Shown here: one piece after another, positions 8,691-17,642 of the stretch | How the letters are laid out: each line of letters opens with the position of its first letter | Numbering within the stretch: the first letter of the stretch is position 1 | Origin: Runella sp. | GTDB lineage: Bacteria > Bacteroidota > Bacteroidia > Cytophagales > Spirosomataceae | NCBI GenBank assembly: GCA_023254175.1 | Contig: JALQYJ010000116.1 | Coordinates: forward strand, 1-64,000 | Length of the DNA stretch: 64,000 nucleotides | Reading direction: 5' to 3' | Translations under genes and position numbers: made by a program | The notes under the pieces: generated by a model | Told to the model about the DNA's origin: nothing | What the model saw: the letters and a program-made list of their open reading frames with translations, nothing else | The model's database searches: none

Positions 8691-9560
8691 TGAGTCCCCG
8701 ATGCTCCCGCTCAAATCGTCAGTCAAGCCGCTTCTTGGAGCAAGGAAAAAGCGCCAAAGCAGCTCCTTCCAAACGTTCAAAACTCACGTCACGTTGCTAG
8801 ACCAACGTACAAGGAAGAAAGCCAGTCTAAGGTAGCCAGTCCTGTCGCTCCGCCTCAAAAGACATGGACACTCTTCTCTTGGATTGCGTTTGCGTTAGTC
8901 TAGATGATGAACAAACGTAAATCTAGCTGGAAAGCCGTTGGTAAATGGTCTGTTTATTACGTCGATTTGGGTGTGCGCGGCATTTACGAAGCCCTATCGG
9001 GCAAAAGTCGCAGCACAAATCGTTGAGAACATTCCTGAATTAAAGCTGGTTTTGCAACCCGAAATGACCAAAGCGCCCGCTTTAAATGATTTCGTACTGG
9101 AAAAACCATTGAATCAGCGGTCAAAAGATTCCCTACAGGTTACCGTTAATACTCCAAGTATTGCCGAAGCTGATACTCAGAAATTAGTTTCTTCAACAAA
9201 ATACGTGTTTTATGAAGGTAATTTCCTTAACTGGTTAATTACCCCCAAAACTAGGTTGGAAGATTTAGTAGATATGAAAAAGAAATTTGCCAAGCACAGT
9301 CTCTTTTTCAGTGTATCCGCATTGAAATTAGCTCGTTTATTTATTACAGGAGTGATAGCCAGCCAAAGGCTACTGCAGTGAAAATAGTGGGGGGTGTATG
9401 ATTAGTGCTCATATCACAGATAACTCTATTGAACCCACCATAGAAGACATTGAAAAGGTAACAATTCAGAATTTCCATTCAGCGATTTTTAAGGAGACGT
9501 GGGAGAAAGATAAAAATCAACGTAAAAAATACATCCTAATTTTTAACCAATAACTACCAC
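8691..9560 (+). pseudogene. Probable remnant of an M56/BlaR-type membrane peptidase gene
   Basis: Expected partner of the blaI remnant. Three broken pieces can be followed: a segment ending in WTLFSWIAFALV and then MMNKRKSSWKAVGKWSV; after a frame change the open stretch 8938-9381 with FITSIWVCAAFTKPY and LEDLVDMKKKFAKHS; and a third piece with ISAHITDNSIEPTIEDIEK ending WEKDKNQRKKYILIFNQ at about 9551. A short basic stretch followed by a hydrophobic segment and a variable tail is the layout of M56 proteins of Bacteroidota after the protease domain. The HExxH protease core is not present. The assignment rests on position and general resemblance only, so it is moderate. Confidence 0.5.
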
Positions 9561-9615
9561 GAAAACCCTCACCGAGCATTTCACGTTTAGTCTCCAGCAA
9601 GTTAATAAAACAAAG

Positions 9616-9644
9616 ACACCTAGGCTCAAATCGAACCTAGGTGT
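9616..9644. terminator. Hairpin between convergent units
   Basis: A perfect 9-base inverted repeat (ACACCTAGG/CCTAGGTGT) with an 11-base loop, 56 bases past the end of the usp gene and close to the end of the M56 remnant. There is no strong T tract, so efficiency is doubtful. Confidence 0.45.
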
Positions 9645-9699
9645 GCTATAAACAACCCATTCTCGCAAGATTTTTATAGTTTGAGTGCTATATTCGGCA

Positions 9700-10542
9700 C
9701 TATACTTCTAATGTCTCTATAATTTCTAAGTGGCACACAAGCACAGGGATGTGCGTAGCAAGTACCATTTTTTTCGACACGCTGGGATTGATAATACCCG
9801 ATAGCCAATCCCGCTTACGGGTAGCCATCACGATCAAGTCCGCGTGTTGTTCGTCGGCGTACATTTGGAGACCTCCTACAACTGAGTCGGCATCTATGAC
9901 CTGTAAAGTGTATTTTTTAGTACCCAAAACCGCCGTAATGTCCTGCATAAACTCCTCATCGTTAAACACATCTACTTCAAAAGGCGCTCTTACTTTTACT
10001 AAATCAAGCTCCGCTTTAAAGTGCTCGGCGAGGTTGAATGCAAACCCAAGCGCATTTTCTTCGGGGCGTTCGAGTTCGGTCGCATACACTATTTTCCGAA
10101 TCGTACGAGTTTCTGTTTGTGGCGGTAAGACCAATACAGGGCAACTTGCTTTTCCTGCCACGCCAGCCGCGACACTACCAATTATTTTATCCATCCAGCC
10201 GCCTTTTCCTGTTCTCCCCATCACCACTAAAATTGGCTTTTGGGTTTTGATTTCTTCCAAAATCACCTCTGCGGCAGCTCCGTAAACGAGTTTGCTTTGG
10301 CAAGCAAAACCATCCGCCCTACAATCGTTCTCCCACTTTAGGAGGGTCTCTTGGTTGAGTTTTTCGGTTTGTTCGGCCAACACTACGAGCGTTTCAGCAG
10401 GCAGATTGGGATCCACAACGGGCGAATGAAAGGCATGAACTAATGATATGCCCGCGTCGTAACGTTCGGCTATTTCCTGCGCAAACTCCAACGCTCGTTG
10501 TGAATTTTCGGAAAAATCTATCGGAACTAGTATTGCTCTCAT
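9700..10542 (-). CDS. Universal stress protein with two Usp domains
   Basis: Cytosolic UspA-family protein; members bind ATP or act as stress-induced regulators. 280 residues from ATG 10542 (MRAILVPIDFSENSQ), the canonical family start; a longer frame from 10635 adds 31 residues without homology. The first domain ends in GRTGKGGWMDKIIGSVA, the G-x2-G-x9-G(S/T) nucleotide-binding motif. The second domain, from about residue 150, has the related but altered ATRKRDWLSGIINPSVSKK, in which the glycines of the loop are lost, so only the first half is likely to bind ATP. It is divergent from the gene at 10689 and is one of two intact genes inside the decay zone. Confidence 0.88.
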   Translation of the reverse strand: MRAILVPIDFSENSQRALEFAQEIAERYDAGISLVHAFHSPVVDPNLPAETLVVLAEQTEKLNQETLLKWENDCRADGFACQSKLVYGAAAEVILEEIKTQKPILVVMGRTGKGGWMDKIIGSVAAGVAGKASCPVLVLPPQTETRTIRKIVYATELERPEENALGFAFNLAEHFKAELDLVKVRAPFEVDVFNDEEFMQDITAVLGTKKYTLQVIDADSVVGGLQMYADEQHADLIVMATRKRDWLSGIINPSVSKKMVLATHIPVLVCHLEIIETLEV

Positions 10543-10688
10543 CGTTATGTGTAGTTGAATTGAACGATGTAAAATTCTCTTTATAAAACTGGAAAATGTA
10601 TGACTAAAATCAGTTATCTTCCTGATTAACATCAATTAGAACAGTAGATGATTACATATTGTGAATTTTAACCCTAAAAACCACCTAT

Positions 10689-11468
10689 ATGAAGCATGTT
10701 TTTTCTACGAGTACACTGATTTGTTTTCTATTAACTAGTCCGCTTTTTGCTCAAAAAAATCCTGCTGCAGTGGGATTTGACCAAGTAGGCTCTGACCCCA
10801 AAGCCATTGAACTCGCTGATAAAGCCATGGATGCAATGGGAGGGCGTAAAAATTGGGACAAAACCCGTTTTATTGCGTGGAACTTCTTTGGAAACCGAAA
10901 ATTAATTTGGGACAAATGGACTGGTAACGTGCGCGTTGACAATATCAACAATGACCAAACCATTTTATTGAATATTAATGACGGTAAAGGGCGGATTTTC
11001 AAATACGGTCAAGAACAAACCCACCCAGATTCATTGGCGAAGTACTTAAAACAAGGAAAAGGTGCTTGGATTAATGACGGGTATTGGCTTACTATGCCCT
11101 TCAAACTCAAAGACTCGGGGGTTACTTTAAAATACCTTGGGGAAGAAAAAACCCAGGACGGAGCCGATGCCGATTTGATTCAATTGACGTTCAAAAACGT
11201 TGGAAATACCCCTGATAATAAATATAAAGTGTGGCTTAATAAAGCCAACCACTTAGTATGGCAATGGGCGTATTTTCCCAAATTTGACGCCGAAAAACCT
11301 GGCTTTATCCGCCCATGGACCGATTACAAGAAACACGGAAAAATTTTACTTTCGGGCGAGCGTGGCGACCGCGACCTCACCGATATTATGGTTTTTGATC
11401 AGCTTCCTGAAAGCGTTTTCACGGACTTTAAACGTCCTGATTTGAGCCAATACGCTCAGGCCAAATAA
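10689..11468 (+). CDS. Secreted protein of unknown function
   Basis: 259 residues beginning with a signal peptide (MKHVFSTSTLICFLLTSPLF, cleavage after FAQ). The mature part starts with ELADKAMDAMGGRKNWDK and contains long stretches of alternating hydrophobic residues with many Trp and Tyr, which suggests a beta-rich, LolA/LolB-like lipid-binding fold, but no diagnostic motif was found. No membrane anchor or lipobox. Proteins of this kind are conserved in Bacteroidota without assigned function. It is divergent from the usp gene with 146 bases between starts, and its 3' side runs into the decayed region. Function left open. Confidence 0.75.
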   Translation: MKHVFSTSTLICFLLTSPLFAQKNPAAVGFDQVGSDPKAIELADKAMDAMGGRKNWDKTRFIAWNFFGNRKLIWDKWTGNVRVDNINNDQTILLNINDGKGRIFKYGQEQTHPDSLAKYLKQGKGAWINDGYWLTMPFKLKDSGVTLKYLGEEKTQDGADADLIQLTFKNVGNTPDNKYKVWLNKANHLVWQWAYFPKFDAEKPGFIRPWTDYKKHGKILLSGERGDRDLTDIMVFDQLPESVFTDFKRPDLSQYAQAK

Positions 11469-11518
11469 CGGCTCGTTTTACTCGAATTTAACGTAGAAAG
11501 TTGTACTTCGTAGATGGT

Positions 11519-12200
11519 TTATTCGTTGATAACCGCTACTTCCCAGCTTTCTACGGATTTCGTTGCCGTCGAAAAATTGACGCCCACTGCCACCAATTCT
11601 TTCCCCAGTGATTTGTAAAGCGTCAAATAACCTCTCGTTTTTACTTGTGCCAACGCATCACAACGACCACGTGAAGTACGAACTTTCGACTGTACGTACA
11701 CTCCCAACAAACTCCAAATGTTTGTCAAAAGGTTTTAGTATCCCATAAAACGACTTCAATAACTGACGGTTCAGATGCGCAATGGGCAACTCCTCCAAAT
11801 AATTCACTATCGGCTTGTCGTACTCATTCACCACCACCTTACGCCCCGTCCTGACGTGTAGTTTCGCAATAAGTTCTTGAAACATAAAACCCACTCTCTA
11901 ACAACAAATCATAACGGCGAGCTTCGTTGCGTAAGATCGTTTTCAGCGATTGTTCCAAACCCACATCCCGCATAAGATAAATCACAAGCGTGGGATTCAT
12001 CCAACTAAAACCCCATTTATCTCTAATGTACAAACCTTCAAACAGTTCCTGCTTCCCTTCGTACAAGGCCCGCAACATACTCACCAACGACGAGGGCGCG
12101 ACAGAAAGTAGTATTTCCCCCTACTCACCAAGCGATAAATCAACGATGTTTTATCAACCTAGAGATACCCATCCGTAATAAGCTTCAGTTTTGAATGACC
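11519..12200 (-). pseudogene. Decayed AAA-ATPase-like / PD-(D/E)XK nuclease family gene
   Basis: Reads in pieces on the minus strand. N-terminal piece: LKLITDGYL, an in-frame stop where Tyr is expected, then VDKTSLIYRLVSRGKYYFLS and RPRR. The following Walker A stretch (normally FGKSLL) has been lost, and the next piece continues VSMLRALYEGKQELFEG. A third gives TGRKVVVNEYDKPIVNYLEE, a damaged Walker B. The C-terminal piece ends LGKELVAVGVNFSTATKSVE and SWEVAVINE, the tail of the nuclease domain. Intact members (AAA-ATPase_like PF09820 with a DUF1703 nuclease part) are about 500 residues, common in Bacteroidota and of unclear role. Internal deletions, frameshifts and a stop make it non-functional. 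Confidence 0.8.
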
Positions 12201-12204
12201 TTAC

Positions 12205-12583
12205 GGGAGCATTTCATTTCTTCGTATGCTTATTGCCAGCAAGCCCGCAGGCAAATTTTTGGAACTAGGTACAGGGGCTGGCAGCGCCACGGCTTGGATA
12301 CTCGAAGGCACGACATCCGACGCGCACCTTATCTCGGTTGAGTCTGACGAAGCCCTTCATTGCCATTGCCCAAAAGCACCTCGGTACTGACTCTAGGTTT
12401 CAGCTTATGCATAGTTTCGGCGAAGAGATGATTTTAGTACTTCCACACAACCACTTTGACCTTATTTTTGCTGATACATAGCCTAAGCCCAACTGGCCCG
12501 AAGGCCACGATAAAAAAGCCGCGAATCTCATCCAAACCCTCGAAAATGACCCGCGTTTTCAGCTGGTTAATAGGGCTTCGTAA
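12205..12583 (+). pseudogene. Decayed class I SAM-dependent O-methyltransferase gene
   Basis: The SAM-binding motif survives in RMLIASKPAGKFLELGTGAG followed by SATAWILEG. A frameshift follows near 12360, after which IAQKHLGTDSRFQLMHSFGE and HFDLIFADT read in another frame. A deletion then joins this to PKPNWPEGHDKKAANLIQTL, the normal C-terminal part after the catalytic Asp loop, ending VNRAS-stop. Family members methylate catechols or small hydroxyl groups. The N-terminal helices, part of the core and the end of the protein are missing or shifted, so it is a dead gene. Confidence 0.8.
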
Positions 12584-12584
12584 A

Positions 12585-12782
12585 AAACAAATCAGCTTCT
12601 CTCATCTCTTTGTCAGATACGTCCTCTTAGGTAACCTTTATCAACAAAGTGCATCTTTCTGGCTACTTGCCCTGCTTGTAAAATCACTGTTTTTTAGGAA
12701 TTTCTTGACTGACAACCACCTCTTGCAGCGCCACTTCAAAATCGGGCGTAACAGTTGGCCAAAAATGTTTGATAAATTCCAT
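12585..12782 (-). pseudogene. Decayed Crp/Fnr-family regulator, N-terminal fragment
   Basis: From an ATG at 12782: MEFIKHFWPTVTPDFEVALQ, then EVVVSQEIPKKQ-stop. Restoring one A in the run of As at the frameshift gives TVILQAGQVARKMHFVDKGY and LRGR, the start of a cNMP-binding domain. After about 70 codons the similarity ends, and the DNA-binding half is absent. It is a truncated and frameshifted Crp/Fnr gene. Confidence 0.7.
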
Positions 12783-12853
12783 GGCGATAAGTGAAAACAA
12801 AAGAGGCCGCCATTGTGTGGTGACCTCATAATCTAAGCAATAAATGTATGTGA

Positions 12854-14200
12854 TTAGCTCAACGCGTTCACAATTTCTTTGAACTGCTCTACGTCAATTG
12901 TTTTTGCCTCAACTGCCACTTGGCCGCTCAAGTACTCAAATACTTTGTCGTCAAACACCAAATTAAACATTTTCGAGTAGTTGTTCTCTTTTTCGGTGGT
13001 TAGGTAGTTCATCGCAATTTTGCGGATGGTTTCTTCCATCTGGTCGCCCAGTGAATCACCGTAGATACCAAATTGCTCACGAACCATGTCTTCAGCGCGC
13101 GCAATCACTTCTGATTGCTCTACTTTGATTTCGGTTTGCTCGGCCAATTTGTTTTTAATCAACGACAACTTCAACGATTTTGTGAACTGAGGATAGTCAG
13201 CGTCGATTTGCTCTAGCGTAAATTTACCTTCGTTCAATTGGAACAACCAATCTTTCAAAAACGCTTCAGGAAGATCGATTTGGATATTGTCCAACAACAA
13301 CTGGTCGATGTCGCGGCGCAACAATGAATCTGCTTCACGTGCGTAGTTGCGTTGGATGATTTCGGCTACTTGTGAACGAAACGATTCTTCATCTTCGGCT
13401 TTACCTACACCCAATACTTTATCAAAAAACTCTTGATTGATTTCTGAAGGCGCCTGACGAGTGATATCTTCTACCACAAAAGTAAAGTCTCCAGCAAATT
13501 CAGCTGTTTCTTCTTCTTTTTTACCAGTCAAAAGAGCAATGGCTTTGTCGTCCACAAACGTATCACGGATGTCAAATGTCACTTCGCTACCTTTAATCAA
13601 ACCAACAAATTTAGCCTGCGCCTCTTCTTTGATTTGCTTTGAAGGAATCGCCGTTTTGGTAGAAAATTCGCTACCCACTTGTTTCAATTCTCCATAAAGC
13701 ATATCACCCGCTTCCGACGTCTCAGGGTTGATTTGTCCTGCAAACTGCGTACGAAGGTTCTCGATAGTATCGTTAAGTTCTTTTTCTCCCGCTTCAATTG
13801 TGTACGAAGCAACAGCGGGCAACGCCCCGATATTCACTTCAAAATCAGACGCCAAACCTAATTCATAGCTAAATTCGAATTCGGTTGGCTTCTCCCAATT
13901 CACGGCATCCGCTTTTTCGCGGTTGATTTGCGGGTCGCCCACTACGGCAAGTTTATTATCACGGATATAGCTACTTACGGTTTCTGAAAGCAAGTTGTTT
14001 ACTTCATCGATAACAATGCTTTTACCGTACATTCTTTGGATTACATTCGCAGGAACTTTTCCAGGACGAAAGCCTTTCAAAGCCACGCGCTTACTATAAT
14101 CCTTGATCGTTTTATCTACTTTGGGTTGATAATCCTCTTTCGCTAGTTTGATAGTTAGCGTGGCATTGGTGGGTGTGCTTTTTTCTAACAGAACCTCCAT
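12854..14200 (-). CDS. tig: Trigger factor
   Basis: Ribosome-associated chaperone that meets nascent chains at the exit tunnel. 448 residues, close to the usual 430-450. The N-terminal ribosome-binding signature is GFRPGKVPANVIQRMYG, at about residues 44-60. The middle part corresponds to the FKBP-like domain but lacks an obvious full set of PPIase residues, as is usual in Bacteroidota, and the C-terminal arm contains long helices up to residue 448. It is the only gene in its unit and runs towards the decayed Crp/Fnr remnant. A tRNA gene on the same strand lies 142 bases upstream. Confidence 0.92.
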   Translation of the reverse strand: MEVLLEKSTPTNATLTIKLAKEDYQPKVDKTIKDYSKRVALKGFRPGKVPANVIQRMYGKSIVIDEVNNLLSETVSSYIRDNKLAVVGDPQINREKADAVNWEKPTEFEFSYELGLASDFEVNIGALPAVASYTIEAGEKELNDTIENLRTQFAGQINPETSEAGDMLYGELKQVGSEFSTKTAIPSKQIKEEAQAKFVGLIKGSEVTFDIRDTFVDDKAIALLTGKKEEETAEFAGDFTFVVEDITRQAPSEINQEFFDKVLGVGKAEDEESFRSQVAEIIQRNYAREADSLLRRDIDQLLLDNIQIDLPEAFLKDWLFQLNEGKFTLEQIDADYPQFTKSLKLSLIKNKLAEQTEIKVEQSEVIARAEDMVREQFGIYGDSLGDQMEETIRKIAMNYLTTEKENNYSKMFNLVFDDKVFEYLSGQVAVEAKTIDVEQFKEIVNALS

Positions 14201-14292
14201 GATATATGTTTAAATTTCTGAATTGGGGAATTTGAAAATGTGCTATAAAAAGAAAATGAGTGAATTAGGTTAGTGAAAAAGTGTGAATCAAA

Positions 14293-14324
14293 TCACTAAA
14301 TCACTAAGTCACTAAATCACTCAT
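14293..14324. repeat. Short tandem repeat upstream of tig
   Basis: Four adjoining 8-base units, TCACTAAA, TCACTAAG, TCACTAAA and TCACTCAT, between the tRNA gene and tig. It may be slippage-prone; no function is evident. Confidence 0.6.
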
Positions 14325-14341
14325 TTAATAAGACTATATTG

Positions 14342-14423
14342 TGCGGGCGGAGGGACTCGAACCCCCATGCCTTGCGGCGCCAGATCCTAAGTCTGGTATG
14401 TCTACCAATTTCACCACGCCCGC
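14342..14423 (-). tRNA. tRNA-Leu (TAG)
   Basis: 82 bases on the minus strand. The acceptor stem GCGGGCG pairs with CGCCCGC, followed by discriminator A. The anticodon stem CCAGA/TCTGG closes the loop CTTAGGA, giving anticodon TAG (reads CUA and other CUN leucine codons). A long variable arm and a T arm with GGTTCGAGTCC are present, as expected for a class II tRNA. The 3' CCA is not encoded. Confidence 0.96.
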
Positions 14424-14598
14424 AGCGTGTGTGTTTGGGGATGCAAAACTACCACTACTCAAAACAAGATGCAAGCTTTTTTTGATTTTTTTTACATTCT
14501 TAAAAATGAAAACTTACTTTCGCCCTCCTTTATCAACTATTTATCAATAACTTACGCCTACCAAAAAGCTCTAAAAAAAATTCGTAAATTATAAAAAC

Positions 14599-14629
14599 TT
14601 GTTAAAAACACAACGATTTGCTACTTTAG
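14599..14629 (+). promoter_or_regulatory. Putative promoter of rel
   Basis: TTG (14599-14601) and TACTTTAG (14622-14629) are separated by 20 bases, a good fit to the Bacteroidota -33/-7 arrangement with one mismatch in the -7 box. It lies 45 bases before the ATG at 14674 and argues against a start at 14599. Confidence 0.5.
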
Positions 14630-14673
14630 TCGTATTGAGTACAACAAATTCGGATGACCGAACACCAATTGAT

Positions 14674-16932
14674 ATGCCCATCGAAGTTGAAATTGATTTG
14701 GAATTGGAACGCCTAGAAATTCTTAAAAGATATCGAAAACTACTACGCGCTGCCAAACCCTTCTTAAAAGATGACGACGCCAAACGGATAAAAAAAGCGT
14801 TCAACCTCTCGGTAGAGGCTCACAAAGACATGCGCCGCAAGTCAGGAGAGCCGTACATCTACCATCCTATCGCCGTGGCCCAAATATGCGTAGAGGAAAT
14901 TGGCCTCGGCACTACCTCTATCATATGTGCGCTACTCCACGATGTAGTCGAAGATACGGACTATACCCTCAAAGACATCGAACATCAGTTTGGGCCGAAG
15001 GTCGCTCAAATCATTGATGGCCTTACCAAGATTTCGGGGCAATTTGAATTCGGAACGTCGCAGCAAGCTGAAAACTTCCGTAAGATGCTCCTCACCCTCT
15101 CAGATGATATTCGGGTGATTATGATTAAGCTGGCAGACCGCTTGCATAACATGCGCACCCTCGGCAGCATGGCTCGTGACAAGCAGTTGAAAATTGCTTC
15201 CGAAACCATTTTTGTCTACGCTCCACTTGCGCACCGGCTAGGGTTGCACTCTATCAAAACCGACCTCGAAGACCTTTACCTTAAATACACCGAGCCCGAC
15301 AGTTATGAAGATATAAAGAATAAACTAAGGGCTACCAAAACTACCCGCGACCGATTCATCAACAAGTTTATTGAGCCAATTGAACTCGACCTTAAAGAAC
15401 AAGGATACGAATTCATGATTAAAGGTCGTCCCAAGTCTATTTATTCGATTTGGAATAAGATGCGAAAACAGAAAAAGCCGTTTGAGGAAATCTACGATTT
15501 GTTTGCTGTACGTATCATTATGAATTCGGTGGACATCAAGGCTGAGAAATCGGATTGTTGGCACGCCTACTCCATCGTTACCGACCACTATACCCCCAAC
15601 ATCGACCGCCTCAAAGACTGGCTAGCCACGCCTCGTGCCAATGGGTACGAATCTTTGCACATCACAGTGATGTATCGCCCCGAAGGAGCCGATAAAGGGC
15701 AGTGGGTAGAAGTTCAGATTCGTTCAAAACGAATGGACGAAATTGCCGAAAAAGGAGTAGCAGCCCACTGGAAATACAAAGGGAACGACACTCGCACGGG
15801 GCAAGGTATCGACCAGTGGATTAACCAAGTCCGCGAAATGCTCGAAGCGACCAAAGACAGTAAAAGTGCAGCGCTGGAATTTTTGGACGATTTCCGTAGC
15901 AATTTGTTTGCCGAAGAGGTGTTTGTCTTTACGCCCAAAGGAGAATTGCGGGTATTACAACGTGGCGCAACAGCTCTTGACTTTGCTTTTGATATCCACT
16001 CTGAAGTTGGAGCACGATGCATTGCAGCTAAAGTCAACAATACATTGGTTTCTATCAGTCAGCCTTTAAATAATGGCGACCAAGTGGAAATCATTACGGC
16101 TAAACGCCAAAAACCAAGCGAAGACTGGTTAAAGTTTGTCGTTACTTCCAAAGCCAAGGCTCGAATCAAAGAACTTATCAAAGAAGAAAATAAGCAGTAC
16201 ATCAGCGACGGGCGAAGCATTATTGAAAAAAAATGTAAGATTTTGCACCTTGACGTAACACTAGAGCTCATCAATCAGCTACGTGCCTATTTCAATTGTA
16301 AAACCCCCAGTGATCTGTACTATCGCTTTGGGAAAGCCTACATTAATCCTGACGAAATTAAAAAGTTTAAGCAGGAAAAAGAAGCCAAGCAAAATATCCA
16401 AGCGAAAATTAATACCGACGACCTCCAAGATGGCAAACAATTTACCAAGGAACTCAAAAAAATGCACGGTGAACGAACCGACGCAGACGCATTGCTCATT
16501 GGGGAGGACATGGACAAAATTGATTATATCCTGGCTCAATGCTGCAACCCCATTCCTGGCGATGATGTATTTGGGTTTGTGACGGTCAATGAAGGGATCA
16601 AAATTCACCGAACTACTTGCCCCAATGCCCCCGAACTCCTCTCTAACCATGGAAACCGAGTTATCAAGGCAAAATGGACATCTCAACAAAAAATTGCTTT
16701 TCTGGCGGGACTTCGCATTGATGGCACCGACCGAGTGGGATTAGTAAATGACCTGACCCGAATCATTTCCAACGAATTGCACATCAATATCCGTTCGATT
16801 TCGGTTGAAACCGAAGAGGGGCTTTTTGAAGGGCTTATCAAACTCTACGTCTACGACACTCGCCACCTTGAAGAACTCATTCGAAAAATCGAAAAGGTAG
16901 ATGGAGTATTTAAAGTAGCGCGGTTTGATTGA
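14674..16932 (+). CDS. Bifunctional (p)ppGpp synthetase/hydrolase (RSH family)
   Basis: Makes and degrades the stringent-response alarmones ppGpp/pppGpp. 752 residues from ATG 14674 (MPIEVEIDLELERLEIL), preferred over a frame opening at 14599 that overlaps the predicted promoter. The hydrolase HD domain is intact: YIYHPIAVAQI and HDVVEDTDYT at about residues 80-100. The synthetase domain follows (RIKSxxS-like GRPKSIYSIWNKMR, and EIYDLFAVRIIM), then the TGS domain starting VFTPKGELRVLQ, a zinc-finger-like region with CCNPIPGDD, and a C-terminal ACT domain. Both catalytic sites look complete, so this is a long Rel/SpoT-type enzyme. No gene partner is apparent; the downstream Fur gene is 99 bases away. 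Confidence 0.93.
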   Translation: MPIEVEIDLELERLEILKRYRKLLRAAKPFLKDDDAKRIKKAFNLSVEAHKDMRRKSGEPYIYHPIAVAQICVEEIGLGTTSIICALLHDVVEDTDYTLKDIEHQFGPKVAQIIDGLTKISGQFEFGTSQQAENFRKMLLTLSDDIRVIMIKLADRLHNMRTLGSMARDKQLKIASETIFVYAPLAHRLGLHSIKTDLEDLYLKYTEPDSYEDIKNKLRATKTTRDRFINKFIEPIELDLKEQGYEFMIKGRPKSIYSIWNKMRKQKKPFEEIYDLFAVRIIMNSVDIKAEKSDCWHAYSIVTDHYTPNIDRLKDWLATPRANGYESLHITVMYRPEGADKGQWVEVQIRSKRMDEIAEKGVAAHWKYKGNDTRTGQGIDQWINQVREMLEATKDSKSAALEFLDDFRSNLFAEEVFVFTPKGELRVLQRGATALDFAFDIHSEVGARCIAAKVNNTLVSISQPLNNGDQVEIITAKRQKPSEDWLKFVVTSKAKARIKELIKEENKQYISDGRSIIEKKCKILHLDVTLELINQLRAYFNCKTPSDLYYRFGKAYINPDEIKKFKQEKEAKQNIQAKINTDDLQDGKQFTKELKKMHGERTDADALLIGEDMDKIDYILAQCCNPIPGDDVFGFVTVNEGIKIHRTTCPNAPELLSNHGNRVIKAKWTSQQKIAFLAGLRIDGTDRVGLVNDLTRIISNELHINIRSISVETEEGLFEGLIKLYVYDTRHLEELIRKIEKVDGVFKVARFD

Positions 16933-16940
16933 AAATTTAG

Positions 16941-16948
16941 TACTTTTG
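16941..16948 (+). promoter_or_regulatory. Putative -7 box for the fur-type gene
   Basis: TACTTTTG matches the TAnnTTTG consensus and lies 84 bases before the ATG. The nearest TTTG upstream gives only 13 bases of spacing, so this is a weak promoter prediction. Confidence 0.35.
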
Positions 16949-17031
16949 TTAGTCTAATTGGAAAATTTAAAAATACACCTGTTTAAAATTGAAGGTAAAT
17001 TTTCAAATTTTCAGATTTCCTTTTTGTAACC

Positions 17032-17535
17032 ATGCCCCAAGCCAAGCACGAAAACTTAGAAGCTGCTAAGCGCATACTCACTGCTTACCTAGAACGTAAG
17101 GGCCTTCGCAAAACCCCTGAGCGATTTGCGATATTGGAAGAAATCTACACCCGCGAAGACCATTTCGACGTGGACGAGCTGTATATTTCGATGAAAAACA
17201 AAAAATATCGCGTTAGCAGGGCAACTGTTTACAATACATTGGATGTACTCGTTGACTGTGACTTAGTAACGAAACATCAGTTCGGAAAAAATTTGGCTCA
17301 ATACGAAAAAGCCTACGGCTCTCGTCAACATGACCACCTTATTTGTATGGACTGCCACCAGGTGATGGAATTCTGCGACCCACGCGTGCAGAATATTCAA
17401 AACATGGTAGGTGAGCTTCTCAAATTTAACGTACTTCATCACTCGCTCATTTTTTACGGTAATTGCCAACGCGATAACTGCGAAAACAAAACCAAAGCCC
17501 TTGTTGAACGACCCAAAAGAGTAGAAGTAGAATAG
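17032..17535 (+). CDS. Fur-family metal-responsive transcriptional regulator
   Basis: DNA-binding repressor of the Fur/PerR/Zur family. 167 residues; the winged-helix part covers about residues 10-90 ([25 protein letters not shown]). The metal-binding region contains [17 protein letters not shown] with a CxxC pair; the second cysteine pair common in zinc-binding members is represented by [10 protein letters not shown]. This suggests a structural zinc site and a His/Asp regulatory site. Subtype (iron, peroxide or zinc) cannot be told from sequence. The gene is followed by a region of GC-rich inverted repeats before purA. Confidence 0.88.
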   Translation: MPQAKHENLEAAKRILTAYLERKGLRKTPERFAILEEIYTREDHFDVDELYISMKNKKYRVSRATVYNTLDVLVDCDLVTKHQFGKNLAQYEKAYGSRQHDHLICMDCHQVMEFCDPRVQNIQNMVGELLKFNVLHHSLIFYGNCQRDNCENKTKALVERPKRVEVE

Positions 17536-17538
17536 TGC

Positions 17539-17632
17539 GTTGGGGCTATTCTCCCAACACCCACCGTGCCCTACCCCAACCCTATGGGCACGTATCACAT
17601 CCAATAAAATTCCCCTCCAGGGTTAGGGGCTC
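17539..17632. repeat. GC-rich inverted elements between the Fur gene and purA
   Basis: First a short hairpin of GTTGGG/CCCAAC arms (17539-17558), then an element with CCCTACCCCAACCCTATGGG and a matching CCCCTCCAGGGTTAGGGG end. It resembles the elements at 2733 and 53549 in layout. It fills almost all of the intergenic gap, and the first part may terminate the Fur transcript. Confidence 0.5.
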
Positions 17633-17642
17633 AAAATTTCTA

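Noticed and set aside
8938..9381. 147-codon open frame taken as an intact gene
   Set aside because: It is one piece of a longer broken reading with matching pieces in other frames before and after; no start or promoter supports it.
12456..12794. 112-codon open frame on the plus strand
   Set aside because: It crosses the methyltransferase and Crp/Fnr remnants in a frame that matches neither.
14293..14324. Repeated TCACTAAA units as a possible CRISPR array
   Set aside because: Units are only 8 bases, adjoining without spacers and only four in number.
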